Below, piece after piece: positions 41,543 to 51,136 of a DNA stretch of 64,000 bases (its first letter is position 1; the number at the start of each line of letters is the position of its first letter). The notes under the pieces were generated by a model. It saw nothing but the letters and a program-made list of their open reading frames with translations. It made no database searches and was not told the origin of the DNA. The DNA is from Paenibacillus plantarum. Lineage in GTDB: Bacteria; Bacillota; Bacilli; Paenibacillales; NBRC-103111. Made by a program: the position numbers and the translations under genes. The stretch is taken from NCBI RefSeq assembly GCF_013141695.1, contig NZ_WHNY01000082.1, positions 62,001 through 126,000 of the forward strand, written 5' to 3'.

Positions 41543-43294
41543 TTATTTTTTTAGAAGTTCAGCTACTTCCCCTGTGATCTGATCCCCGCCCTGAGCCTTC
41601 CAATCTTTAACAAACTTATCAAAAGTATCGATGGATGCTTGGCCTAGGATGATTTTTAGTACAGTCTCATCCTCCATCTTTTTCAAGTTAGCCCATTTAG
41701 TCTCCATTGTCGGTGTTTGGTTATAGGTCACACTGAACACTTTTTTATTGATCGGGATTGTTGAGAAAGATCGGTCGCCAATCATAAGTGAATATAGACG
41801 CTGGAAATCACCGAAGTTTGTCTTATCGAAGTTGCTGACATTTAGGTTATCGTAAGGCGGTTTAATGACGTTTTGTACTTTCTTCGCATCGGCATACATC
41901 AGCTTATACAAGCTATTAGGTACATTGTAATCTTCCGGTTTCTTCTGCCCGTTCAGTACTTTGAGAAGCTCGGTGTACTCATACTCGGTTTCATTAGCTG
42001 CCGCCATTACGTTGCGAAGCGGGTACCAGGCCACATTGACGGATAAATTGAACGTAGCCTCATCGCGAACAAGCGCGTTATTCATAATGAGAATAGCTTT
42101 GACGACGTCTGGTTTCGCGTTTTTACTAATGAGCGTATACGTACTGCCCGTTGTCTTCATATGGGTGTTCCATTTGCCATCATCGGTATATACAGGATAG
42201 GCTTGCCAATTGGCATTCGGGTCGTTTTTAAAGGAATCGCCGTTTCCATATCCCCCATTCCACCACGGACCAAAAAATATCCCCGCTTTGTTCGCATTGA
42301 TTGGATCCCCTACGTTATCACGTGTCCCAACTTCAGGGTCAATGAGCCCCTTCTTATACCAATCAGCCAGTAAAGCAAGTGTCTTCTTCGTATTGTCCGT
42401 AGTTGTTCCATAGGTGACCGAGCCATTGCCATTATCCAGCCAATAGCCCGGATATGCATCTAAAGCGCCAAATAACGGATCGAATCCACCCATGTTGTTG
42501 GACGAAACGAGGAAAGTAGCGTAGGGAAACGTATTCTTTGACGGACCTGCAATGCCAATTGTTTTATCCCCGCCAAGCTTGCTATCAATGAACGCTTTAG
42601 CTGTTTTCTCAACGTCTGCAACTGTCTTAGGCACCGGCATATTCAGTTTATCGAGCCAGTCCTTGCGAATCCACATGATGTGAACTCCATCGGTATCCAC
42701 GGTGATATTAGGGAGTGAAGTCATTTTGCCTTTGAAGCTTGCGTTTTCCAACGCACGTCCTTGTGTACTGGCCATAATTTCCTTTACTTGCGATGAAGCA
42801 TACTGGTTGAACGAATCGGTGATATCGTACAGTAATCCCGAACTGGCGGCTTTTGTCATAAAGGAACGGTCATCAACGACCATGCCATCCGGAAGTTTAG
42901 CCGATGCAATGGATAGGCTAACTTTCTGCTTATAGTCATTGCCTGTTGCTGCTGTCCAGTCAACAATAATGTTGATATTGTACTTCTCCTTCAGATAGCG
43001 GGTATATTGGTTATTACCAACACTGTCACCTTGCGGCAACGTTTTGTCTGTTGGGTCTACAACCATGCCGATATGAACGTCGACGGGAGACGGAAATCTG
43101 GCAAATGCTACATCTTCCCCAGTTGTTGGTGTTGAACTTGTCGTTGAAGGCGCTTTCACTTCTGGTGTTGCGGAAGCTTTCACATCTGATGTTGATGGGG
43201 TGGTCGTCTCCTTTGTTTCATTTGGAGACGTACAAGCTGCCAAGCTTGAAACCAGAAATGTTGTCAGGAGTACGCTTACAAGTTTTCTTTTCAA
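41543..43294 (-). CDS. LplA-type sugar-binding lipoprotein
   Basis: The 583-residue lipoprotein (signal KRKLVSVLLTTFLVSSLAAC, then a Thr/Ser/Pro linker) is the large binding protein of an LplABC/YtcQ-type importer: YLKEKYNINIIVDW, KLPDGMVVDDRSFMT, MWIRKDWLDKLNMPVPKTV. Its C-terminal domain ends WKAQGGDQITGEVAELLKK. The frame is open to 43324, but GGGAGGG precedes TTG 43294, which begins at the signal peptide. It is first in its operon, next to the two-component genes that probably activate it. Confidence 0.9.
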   Translation of the reverse strand: MKRKLVSVLLTTFLVSSLAACTSPNETKETTTPSTSDVKASATPEVKAPSTTSSTPTTGEDVAFARFPSPVDVHIGMVVDPTDKTLPQGDSVGNNQYTRYLKEKYNINIIVDWTAATGNDYKQKVSLSIASAKLPDGMVVDDRSFMTKAASSGLLYDITDSFNQYASSQVKEIMASTQGRALENASFKGKMTSLPNITVDTDGVHIMWIRKDWLDKLNMPVPKTVADVEKTAKAFIDSKLGGDKTIGIAGPSKNTFPYATFLVSSNNMGGFDPLFGALDAYPGYWLDNGNGSVTYGTTTDNTKKTLALLADWYKKGLIDPEVGTRDNVGDPINANKAGIFFGPWWNGGYGNGDSFKNDPNANWQAYPVYTDDGKWNTHMKTTGSTYTLISKNAKPDVVKAILIMNNALVRDEATFNLSVNVAWYPLRNVMAAANETEYEYTELLKVLNGQKKPEDYNVPNSLYKLMYADAKKVQNVIKPPYDNLNVSNFDKTNFGDFQRLYSLMIGDRSFSTIPINKKVFSVTYNQTPTMETKWANLKKMEDETVLKIILGQASIDTFDKFVKDWKAQGGDQITGEVAELLKK

Positions 43295-43325
43295 CTTAAT
43301 CCCTCCCTTATATCCTTTCACCATT

Positions 43326-43331
43326 ATTATA
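43326..43331 (-). promoter_or_regulatory. -10 box of the LplABC-type operon
   Basis: TATAAT (complement of 43326-43331) lies about 32 bases before the start codon. No good -35 is present 17 bases upstream, as expected for a promoter activated by the adjacent AraC-type response regulator. Confidence 0.5.
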
Positions 43332-43414
43332 CATACAAGGTTTAGATAAAAAGTCTGAAGGATGTATCGTGTTTAGGATGAACTCATGGATTCAGGGGGG
43401 TATTTGTTCGACAT

Positions 43415-44506
43415 TCAGTGATCAATTCTCCCTATGGCATTGAACTGTGCCCGAAATTCCGATGGAAGCAACCGCGTCTGCTCGTAAAAAATCTGTGAAA
43501 AATACTTAGAGTCGCCATAACCGACAGCATTGGCAATCCATGTCACGGGCCGATTTGTTTCGCATAAGAGCCGCTCAGCTGCACGGATCCGCTCTTGCCG
43601 GAGATAGTCGTTGAACGTTGAGCCTGTTGTCTTTTTAAAGCATTGGCAAAAATAGCTCCGACTCATATTCACATGTTCGGCCACATCTTCAGCATGCAGG
43701 GTTTCGGACGTATGCTGGTGAATGAAAACAACCGCCTTGAGCATGCAAATCATCGTTTTCGTTAAATCAGTTGACTTGGTTACTTGCGAATAGATTAAAA
43801 TTCGGTAGCGGCGAATCCACTCAACCGCTGTCCGGATGTCATCGATTTCAGACCAGAACCCCGTTTCTAGCTGAGCGGCGATCTCGACTTGTGAGATCAC
43901 TCGCATGAATAACCCCTCTAAACGGCGTACTGAACGATTCGACTCTATCGTTTGCGTACATAAAGATTGGAAAACTGCCTCATTATACAACCAGTAAAGA
44001 GAGTGCCAATCTTGTTCGAGCTTGCGCCATTGCTCATCTTCTCGGAAACTGTTCTCATTTTCAACACGATTCGTTTGAACAGACACCGTTGTCGTGGATC
44101 CGGTTTTACCTGTGTGCTGGGGAAATTCGTCAGCCAGTTTATGCCGAATTCGGCCCAGAATTTGCTCGTCATCTTCTAATTCTAAGCGAACTTTCGATAT
44201 ATAATCGAGAACGCCCAACCTGTAAGCTGCTTGCACAGTCTCAAAATCTTCATGAAAAGTAAGCATCACAGAACGCAAACTCGGGTGTTTGATTCGTGCA
44301 GCTTGTATCAGCTCTATTCCTGACATCACAGGCATAGAGATGTCGACAAACATGAGATCCACGTCATGATGCTCCAGGAATTCCAAGGCTTTTGCACCAT
44401 TCGCAGCTTCTCCAGCTACCTGCATACCATGTTCAGACCATGGCATGATGGAAATTAGTCCTTTTCGCGCGAGTTTATCATCATCGACAATTAAAACACG
44501 GATCAT
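43415..44506 (-). CDS. YesN-type response regulator with AraC DNA-binding domain
   Basis: The 363-residue protein has an N-terminal receiver (VLIVDDDKLARKGL; phospho-acceptor Asp in VDLMFVDISMPVMSG near residue 55) and a C-terminal AraC domain (HAEDVAEHVNMSRSYFCQCF and VTWIANAVGYGDSKYFSQIF). It should activate the adjacent binding-protein operon when phosphorylated. AAAGGAG lies before ATG 44506; a TTG at 44524 overlaps the kinase stop and its own ribosome binding site, so I reject it. Confidence 0.93.
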   Translation of the reverse strand: MIRVLIVDDDKLARKGLISIMPWSEHGMQVAGEAANGAKALEFLEHHDVDLMFVDISMPVMSGIELIQAARIKHPSLRSVMLTFHEDFETVQAAYRLGVLDYISKVRLELEDDEQILGRIRHKLADEFPQHTGKTGSTTTVSVQTNRVENENSFREDEQWRKLEQDWHSLYWLYNEAVFQSLCTQTIESNRSVRRLEGLFMRVISQVEIAAQLETGFWSEIDDIRTAVEWIRRYRILIYSQVTKSTDLTKTMICMLKAVVFIHQHTSETLHAEDVAEHVNMSRSYFCQCFKKTTGSTFNDYLRQERIRAAERLLCETNRPVTWIANAVGYGDSKYFSQIFYEQTRLLPSEFRAQFNAIGRIDH

Positions 44507-44520
44507 ATCTGTTTCTCCTT

Positions 44521-46218
44521 TCAATAGGGGAGATACATGATAACAGTTGTACCCTGATTCGGAGTGCTGTCAATTCGCAGACGGGCGCTATCACCATAGA
44601 ACGATTCCAACATCGACCGCACATATCGTAGACCGATTCCCCTGCCTCCCTGCTGTTGATCAGGTGATTCACGCTGTAGGAGCGCAAGCGTCTCCTCGCT
44701 AAGTCCTTTGCCATCATCGCGAATCATGATTTGGATGAAACCAGCGATTTCGTCTGGCTGAATGCGCACCTCCAGCTTGCCGTGTTCATCAAGGCCATGA
44801 CAGACGGCATTCTCTACAACTGGTTGAAGTATAAACCTGGCGACTGGACAGTCGAGATAGTCTCCCTCAGGAATATCCAAATTCACTTGGAAATCATAGC
44901 GCTTCTGCTGCAGTTCAAGATAGGCGCGCATGACCTTGATTTCTGTGCGGAGCGTTGCCGTTTCCTGGGTCTTCCCTAAATTGTAGCTAAGCAAAAAAAT
45001 TAACGTGGATACAAACTTGTCGATTTCAGGCTGCCGATGCATAATGGCCAGCCAACGTACGGAATTAAGCGTATTCATTAAAAAATGCGGGTTAATCTGA
45101 TAAGCGAGCTTTTCTATTTCCAATTGATGCCGTCGTTTCTCCTTGTGTTCCACATCGATAATCAATTGCTGAATTTGTTGCTTCATTTTATTAAACTGAT
45201 CAAATAGTTTATCAAATTCGGAAATGCCTGTACGATATTGCATTGCGCCCATATGACCTCTTCCGAGTGCCACCATTTCCGATTCGAATACGCGCAGGGG
45301 TCTGTTAATCAGTCGCAGAAGCAGCAAAGCGATTGATAAAAGAATGATAAGAGCGATGCCTAATATTAACAACATATGATTTTTCCAGGTGTAAAATTCG
45401 TGGTTATAGCTCTCTACAGGCAGCATAAGTGAGATATGATAACCGTAATCACTAACTAACTGATCCCATATGTATCCTTCTGTCACACCAGAACTTCCTC
45501 CCAGAATTAAGTTCTGGCCGGGTGAAAAAACACTTGGGTTGCTGCTGTACTTCACCCTCTCTTCTTGATCACTTAACACCAGTACATACGGTAAATTTAG
45601 ACTGGATGAAAGTTTACTAATGTCAGTCGCCAGATCAGACTTGGCTTCGACATAAATCACTTGCTTCGTTCCATCGGAAAAAGTGATTTCTCTCGTCACC
45701 GAAACGACCTGATCGTCGCTGAACCTGCAAAGTGACAAATGTGGCGATTGATAGTTGATACTCTCGTTGCCAGACACATTAGGCAGAGATTGCATACTGA
45801 AATCTTCACGCAATGGCAGATTTGAATAAAGAGGGCGCTTCTCATCTGGGTTATAATACATCACTAGTTCCATTGCTGGGTTAGAGAAGGAGATCAGTCC
45901 GATATTATTTGATACACTTAGCGAAAGTTGAAGTCTATTATAGAGATCGTCTGTGGAGAAATACGTATCCATGAGGTTGCCGACATTGCCTTGAGGAGTC
46001 ATTTGCTGTGTTACCTGGAGTAGATTGTAATAAACTTGCGTGAGCTTCATAGATTGCTGGTACAAATCGAAGGCCATGTTTGTTTTGATTTTGTTTTGCT
46101 GCATCGTGTTAATTGCATTATACGAAACCGCTGCCATTAAAATGGAACATCCCAAGAAGCTCGAAATCAGTGTTGCGACAATTCGTTTCCTAAGCGAAGT
46201 GCTGCGCACGTTCACCAC
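44521..46218 (-). CDS. YesM-type sensor histidine kinase
   Basis: The 565-residue membrane kinase has one helix near residues 12-33, a large extracytoplasmic sensor domain, a second helix near 280-300, a HAMP region, and the His_kinase domain with INPHFLMNTLNSVRWLAIMH (phospho-acceptor His near residue 380), followed by the HATPase part (FILQPVVENAVCHGL; RDDGKGLS; GGRGIGLRYV). It senses an extracellular sugar signal and drives the YesN-type regulator. Several GTG codons (46218, 46215, 46209) crowd the ribosome binding site GGGGTGG, so the exact start is uncertain. Confidence 0.9.
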   Translation of the reverse strand: MVNVRSTSLRKRIVATLISSFLGCSILMAAVSYNAINTMQQNKIKTNMAFDLYQQSMKLTQVYYNLLQVTQQMTPQGNVGNLMDTYFSTDDLYNRLQLSLSVSNNIGLISFSNPAMELVMYYNPDEKRPLYSNLPLREDFSMQSLPNVSGNESINYQSPHLSLCRFSDDQVVSVTREITFSDGTKQVIYVEAKSDLATDISKLSSSLNLPYVLVLSDQEERVKYSSNPSVFSPGQNLILGGSSGVTEGYIWDQLVSDYGYHISLMLPVESYNHEFYTWKNHMLLILGIALIILLSIALLLLRLINRPLRVFESEMVALGRGHMGAMQYRTGISEFDKLFDQFNKMKQQIQQLIIDVEHKEKRRHQLEIEKLAYQINPHFLMNTLNSVRWLAIMHRQPEIDKFVSTLIFLLSYNLGKTQETATLRTEIKVMRAYLELQQKRYDFQVNLDIPEGDYLDCPVARFILQPVVENAVCHGLDEHGKLEVRIQPDEIAGFIQIMIRDDGKGLSEETLALLQRESPDQQQGGRGIGLRYVRSMLESFYGDSARLRIDSTPNQGTTVIMYLPY

Positions 46219-46393
46219 CCCATAGTTGAACTACCTTTAGTAAGTTAAATCACCAGATACGTCCTTAGGATTCATCGTTATGAGTATTCGATACGAATTG
46301 TATATCTCCTTCTAATCAAACCTCGTTTGTTTTTTATTTAACTACATTAATTATTAGCGATGTAAAATAAATGCAGTAATTAGGCGAGCAAAT

Positions 46394-46425
46394 AAAAAAA
46401 CGATGCCCCCATAAAGGGCACCGTT
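46394..46425 (-). terminator. Terminator of the rph gene
   Basis: AACGATGCCC (46399-46408) pairs with GGGCACCGTT (46416-46425) with one mismatch; on the minus strand seven T follow. Confidence 0.85.
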
Positions 46426-46434
46426 TGTAACTGC

Positions 46435-49029
46435 CTATATAATTTCAATATACCCTTCAGTTCCATTCACGCGAATCCGTTGCCCATCTCTAATCAGTTT
46501 TGTCGCATTTTCTACACCTACAACAGCTGGCAAGCCATATTCACGCGCGATAACGGCGCCATGCGTCATCAGTCCACCAACTTCGGTGACAAGACCTTTA
46601 ATGGATACAAACAACGGTGTCCAGCCTGGATCAGTAAAGGACGTGACTAATATGTCCCCTTCTTCTATATTCGCATCTTCCATATTTAAAATGACACGTG
46701 CACGTCCTTCGATTACGCCTGAAGAAACGGGTAATCCAACTATCGCGTCAGCGGGGAGATTTTCTCGGTTGTATGTACCCGAAATGATCTCACCATCAGA
46801 AGTGATTACACGTGGGGGCGTTAGTTTTTCAAAAAATTTGTAATCATCCTTTCGCTTGCTGATGATCTGATAATCCAGTTTGTATGTGCGTACGACTTCA
46901 TGAAGCTCTTCAAAAAAGAGATAGAAGATATCTTCTTTTTCAAGAATAACTCCTGCTTGTACAAGCTGTTCGGCTTCCTTCAGTAAAGCCTGCTTATACA
47001 CGAAATAGCGGTTAACCCAACCGTATTTGGGATATTCACGATAACCGATGAAATTCCGAATGCGGCTGATCATTCGTTTGGTCTCTTCAGCTTTTTGTTC
47101 ACCATCCGGCAATTGGAGTAATCGAGCTAATAACTCTTGTTCTTTTTCCAAAGCTTCCTGGCGCCCTTGCTCAAATTTTCGATGACCTTCATTAGGCTCA
47201 AAGGCTTTGATGTTACCCAGAATCATGGGAACCAGTGTAATTGGTTTTTCGCTCCAACGCGTTTTAGAAATATCGATTTCTCCAGCGCATCGCATACCGT
47301 ACTTATGGAGATACGCATAGATTGCGTCATGAGCTTCCTGTCCACCCTCGAACTTAACTAGTTCATCCAAGAAGTTATCATTTTTTACCTGCTGTAAATA
47401 TTCAATGACATCCGGATAAGAGCGAATCCGATCTGCGACTTCCATTAATGCCAGACCCATTTCTGAAGTAATATTGTAGGGTACCGATTGTGAAAGCGTA
47501 TCTGCAGCGTTTTTTTCACCTAACCACTCGTTCATTTTTTCATTGATCCATAATGAAGCATTTATGGCAGTCATAAACACTGTCGTACTTAGCGGGTCAA
47601 ATAAGATATTCTTTAATTGCTGGATATCTTCCAGAATATAATCAACTACATGGAATCCTGATTTCGTCTGGATGTTTTGTTTTAACTCTTCTACCGATGC
47701 ACGATTACTCTGAATCAAATCAGAAACGATGTTCGGATTGCTTTCAATGTGTTCCAGCATATCTGTATGACTTCTGCCCGGCATTGGTGCTGTTGAATCA
47801 TTTGGTAACAGTTTTATATAATCTCGCTCAATGATGGTCATGAGCGCGCCTTTTATGAGCGGATCGGTTCCGATGGTAGTTAATAAAGCTTCCCGGCCAA
47901 CAGCTGTAGCCAGCCTAGGCGCAACATCAATAAACAACCTCCCACCGGCTTTACGCATAGGTGCAGGAGTAATTAACAGGTAGAAAGACAATCCCAATGG
48001 TTTTATGGGATCTGTCATCATTTGTTGATGGCCAACAGATAGATAGACGTGATTCTCTTGATCATACGCTTCAGGGATCGGGTATAACGTCGTGATCGGC
48101 CGACTCTGGACAATATAAAATGTATCTTCAGCCAAACACCACTCAATATCTTGTGGGCTGCCAAAATAAGCTTCGATCTGTCTTCCGATTTGAGCTAGTT
48201 GTACAATTTGTTGATCCGTAAGTGTTTGCGACGTTTGCTGATCTGGGGAGAGCTGCTTGGTTTCTGTTCCTCCTTCTTTTCGTCCGTAAATAGCCAATTT
48301 TTTGGTTGCTATCCGCTTATTGACGATTCCCCCATCTTGTATGCTATAACTATCGGCAGAGACCAACCCAGAGACCAACGCTTCTCCCAGGCCATAACTG
48401 GCATCAATGGATAGCAGCTTTCGGTTAGATGTTATGGGATCCGCGGTAAACAAAATCCCCGAACTCTGCGGGAAAACCATTCTTTGAACGATAACAGCAA
48501 GATATACTTGGCTGTGGTCAAATCCATTTTGCATCCGATAAATGACCGCGCGATCCGTAAATAAAGAGGCCCAACATTGGCTAATATGCTGTAAGATGGC
48601 ATCGATGCCGATAATATTTAGATAAGTGTCTTGTTGACCAGCAAAAGAGGCATGTGGTAAATCTTCTGCGGTCGCACTAGAACGCACGGCATACGCATGT
48701 TCATCACCGAACTGGGAAAGATAGTGAGTAACTGCTGTGACAACATCAGAAGGAATTTCTACGTCCATAATGATCTGTCGAATCTGCTTACTAATTTCAG
48801 CTATTTGATCTCGATCATCTACTTTAAGCGTGGTTAGTCGATCCAACAAAGCATGATACGATTCGTTTTGACCGATGGCTCTTTGATACCCAACTGTTGT
48901 GACAGCGAATCCTTCTGGGACAAGTAGACCTTCAATTCTTGATAGTTCCCCTAAATTCAACCCTTTTCCACCAACGAGCGAGAGCTGCGTTTTTTCCATT
49001 TCCTGAAACCCGAGAACCAAAGAACTCAT
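46435..49029 (-). CDS. rph: Rifampicin phosphotransferase
   Basis: The 864-residue enzyme inactivates rifamycins by transferring the beta phosphate of ATP onto the ansa-chain hydroxyl. The three-part layout is visible: an N-terminal ATP-grasp domain (LVGGKGLNLGELS; YAVRSSATAEDLPHASFAGQQDTYL, residues about 19-150; DIEWCLAEDTFYIVQSRPIT near 310), a long central rifampicin-binding region, and a C-terminal swivelling phosphohistidine domain with GGLMTHGAVIAREYGLPAVV (catalytic His near residue 826). Full-length phosphoenolpyruvate synthase would instead carry a TIM barrel. It is transcribed alone. Confidence 0.93.
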   Translation of the reverse strand: MSSLVLGFQEMEKTQLSLVGGKGLNLGELSRIEGLLVPEGFAVTTVGYQRAIGQNESYHALLDRLTTLKVDDRDQIAEISKQIRQIIMDVEIPSDVVTAVTHYLSQFGDEHAYAVRSSATAEDLPHASFAGQQDTYLNIIGIDAILQHISQCWASLFTDRAVIYRMQNGFDHSQVYLAVIVQRMVFPQSSGILFTADPITSNRKLLSIDASYGLGEALVSGLVSADSYSIQDGGIVNKRIATKKLAIYGRKEGGTETKQLSPDQQTSQTLTDQQIVQLAQIGRQIEAYFGSPQDIEWCLAEDTFYIVQSRPITTLYPIPEAYDQENHVYLSVGHQQMMTDPIKPLGLSFYLLITPAPMRKAGGRLFIDVAPRLATAVGREALLTTIGTDPLIKGALMTIIERDYIKLLPNDSTAPMPGRSHTDMLEHIESNPNIVSDLIQSNRASVEELKQNIQTKSGFHVVDYILEDIQQLKNILFDPLSTTVFMTAINASLWINEKMNEWLGEKNAADTLSQSVPYNITSEMGLALMEVADRIRSYPDVIEYLQQVKNDNFLDELVKFEGGQEAHDAIYAYLHKYGMRCAGEIDISKTRWSEKPITLVPMILGNIKAFEPNEGHRKFEQGRQEALEKEQELLARLLQLPDGEQKAEETKRMISRIRNFIGYREYPKYGWVNRYFVYKQALLKEAEQLVQAGVILEKEDIFYLFFEELHEVVRTYKLDYQIISKRKDDYKFFEKLTPPRVITSDGEIISGTYNRENLPADAIVGLPVSSGVIEGRARVILNMEDANIEEGDILVTSFTDPGWTPLFVSIKGLVTEVGGLMTHGAVIAREYGLPAVVGVENATKLIRDGQRIRVNGTEGYIEII

Positions 49030-49075
49030 TCAAGATCTCTCCTAACCATAGAGTGATAAAAAACATTTGACAAGA

Positions 49076-49095
49076 GTTTCACCGGCGTGTTAAAC
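49076..49095. promoter_or_regulatory. Partial dyad upstream of rph
   Basis: GTTTCACCGGCGTGTTAAAC is symmetric at 14 of 20 positions and lies about 50-65 bp upstream of the rph start. Rifamycin-inducible elements upstream of rph genes are palindromes in actinomycetes, but this sequence does not match the one I remember, so the role is a guess. Confidence 0.3.
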
Positions 49096-49300
49096 TTAGA
49101 TTGTAGGATGTAATACTTATGTTCACAAAAATTAATAAAATCACAAACTGATTATATCATCGAGTCTATATATATGCAATATGAAAGAATCTGAGCAATT
49201 TGCTCAGGTTCTTTTTGATTTCCTCACGCTTCTCTGATGTTCGCTTCCTATCACTTCCAAAACTAGGCATGCATAGAATAATGCTTAGGAGGCGAAACGA

Positions 49301-49639
49301 ATGCCAAATTATCGGATTATCGTCGATTTATCCGACCGTAATCTGTATTTGCTTGATGGGAATACGGTTACTCGCTCATTCCCGGTTGGAATCGGCAAAA
49401 TGGTTACAAAAACACCTAATGGCGAATATACGATCATTAATAAACAACCTAACCCCGGAGGTCCATTTGGAGCCTTTTGGTTGGGCCTATCTAAACCCCA
49501 CTACGGCATCCACGGAACCAGTGATCCTTCTTCGATCGGAAGGGAAGTTAGTCACGGTTGTATCCGAATGTACAACGAGGATGTGCTTCAGCTCGCTCTG
49601 CTCGTTCCCATTCATACTCGCGTTACGATTCGGCCATAA
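49301..49639 (+). CDS. L,D-transpeptidase (YkuD domain)
   Basis: The 112-residue protein is a bare YkuD domain: YRIIVDLSDRNLYLLDG at the start and the catalytic motif HGTSDPSSIGREVSHGCIRM (His near 69 and Cys near 86). These enzymes form 3-3 crosslinks in peptidoglycan or attach proteins to it. There is no signal peptide, LysM domain or membrane anchor, as in several spore-related members, so it may act in a developing spore or leave the cell by another route. TAGGAGG precedes the ATG. Confidence 0.92.
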   Translation: MPNYRIIVDLSDRNLYLLDGNTVTRSFPVGIGKMVTKTPNGEYTIINKQPNPGGPFGAFWLGLSKPHYGIHGTSDPSSIGREVSHGCIRMYNEDVLQLALLVPIHTRVTIRP

Positions 49640-49656
49640 ATTCTACGTCCGTGCGT

Positions 49657-50910
49657 TTATGGTTCGACCACGGACCCTACAAAAAGCCATGCTCCGGTCT
49701 GGCGGTCTTCAATAGCAAAGAAGAACGGCCGGTTTATCGTCATCTGGAACGGTCCATCGATTGGTGCGGAAGCGCCTGCCATTTGAACCGAAGTGACCGC
49801 TGCAGCCTCTGTCCCTTTTTCATTGACCTCGATGAACGTTTTGTGTGTTATCGCACTGATGAAAAGGTTGGGTGGAATTGGTGCCATGCCCGAAAAATCT
49901 GCATGAGCTTCGTCAAAAGGCAGCGTCATGCCCATTGCTTGGAGCGGTTCTTTCAACTTTTCGCTGTATGCAATCTTCAACCGTGGAAGCTTGATTTCCC
50001 CCCTGCTCGATTTGAACGACGCTTGCCAGCGATTGGGATCCGCCCAAAGCTTATCGTGAAGAGCACCAAGTGAAGAAGAATCGTCCGGAAGTATGACAAG
50101 CATATCCATCTGCCCCTCTGCGTATGGCAACCGAATGGCTTGAAATCCATCTTCTTTTACATATTCGTAAGAACCCGATTGCGTCATCATCTGCACTTGC
50201 TTAGTGGAACCGTCTTGCAGATTGAAGCTTTCTTCTTTCGTTGCAGAAAGTTGGAATTCCTTTTTCCACCCGCCATTGAAATAGACGGCATTCATCAGGA
50301 TCATAACTTCATTGGGATTGATGGAGTCAATTATCTGCGGAATTTTCCCGTTGGTATTCTTATTTACCCAGTCATTAATGGTATCAGGTGCTTTGGGACT
50401 GTTGAAATCGAGTTCAGCTACTTTCGTGTTATAAAAGTTTTGAAGGGTTTTCATGAAATCACTGTGAAACGCTGCTCCCTTTCGTGACCAAAGCGAGTTG
50501 GCAATGTTCACTTTAACGCCGTTGCCCGAGTGTTGCAGAAGGTTGATAAGCGTCTCGTTGCCCCCATTTATTTCATCCAGGGACATGCCTTGCCAGCCCA
50601 ACGTTTTGGCCATTGAGGCTTGCGTTTCCCCCTTACTTCCGTTGTAAGACATGGCAAGCGCCAAAGAAATACTGGTGGGCGAAATAACTATGTTTTCCTG
50701 GTTGTTCTTCTCTGACTGAACCAGTTGCCGATGGAGCTGCATGCCGAACTCGTTGCTAGCTTTCACGATTCGCCCATCCACTTTGTCCGCTGTCACTTGT
50801 CGTTGTTCCAATGACATCGGATTTCCAGCAGGATTACCACATGCATTCCCAATCAGTATCAACAGTAAGCCAGCCGCAAGAAGCTTACTATTCCTAAAAT
50901 TATTTTTCAT
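49657..50910 (-). CDS. Serpin protease inhibitor, lipoprotein-like
   Basis: The 417-residue protein has a signal peptide with a probable lipid Cys (LLLILIGNAC; the residue at -3 is Gly, so the lipobox is imperfect) and a full serpin domain: NIVISPTSISLALAMSYNGS, NAVYFNGGWKKEF, and the reactive-loop hinge VNEKGTEAAAVTS (small residues at P12-P9, needed for inhibition). Counting from the hinge gives Ala-Ser at P1-P1', as in elastase-type inhibitors. It closes with NRPFFFAIEDRQTGAWLFVG. The start at 50910 follows GGGGGG; the frame is open to 50928. It converges on the transpeptidase gene with a 17-bp gap. Confidence 0.93.
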   Translation of the reverse strand: MKNNFRNSKLLAAGLLLILIGNACGNPAGNPMSLEQRQVTADKVDGRIVKASNEFGMQLHRQLVQSEKNNQENIVISPTSISLALAMSYNGSKGETQASMAKTLGWQGMSLDEINGGNETLINLLQHSGNGVKVNIANSLWSRKGAAFHSDFMKTLQNFYNTKVAELDFNSPKAPDTINDWVNKNTNGKIPQIIDSINPNEVMILMNAVYFNGGWKKEFQLSATKEESFNLQDGSTKQVQMMTQSGSYEYVKEDGFQAIRLPYAEGQMDMLVILPDDSSSLGALHDKLWADPNRWQASFKSSRGEIKLPRLKIAYSEKLKEPLQAMGMTLPFDEAHADFSGMAPIPPNLFISAITHKTFIEVNEKGTEAAAVTSVQMAGASAPIDGPFQMTINRPFFFAIEDRQTGAWLFVGSVVEP

Positions 50911-51136
50911 CCTGGTCCCCCCTGTCATTCCTATATGTTATAGACGAAGGAACTTTACATAATGTTCCATAACTAACTTGGAAATAAATTAGGAGATTCG
51001 AGCAGATCTCCCTGGCATCATGTCATATTATTCCAATGAAATTATAGATTGTTCTAGAATAATTTAAGGTATCCAATTTTACTTTTCTTATAATTAATCT
51101 TATAGCGATTCGTTAAGTAAAGAGGAGGAAGCAAGA

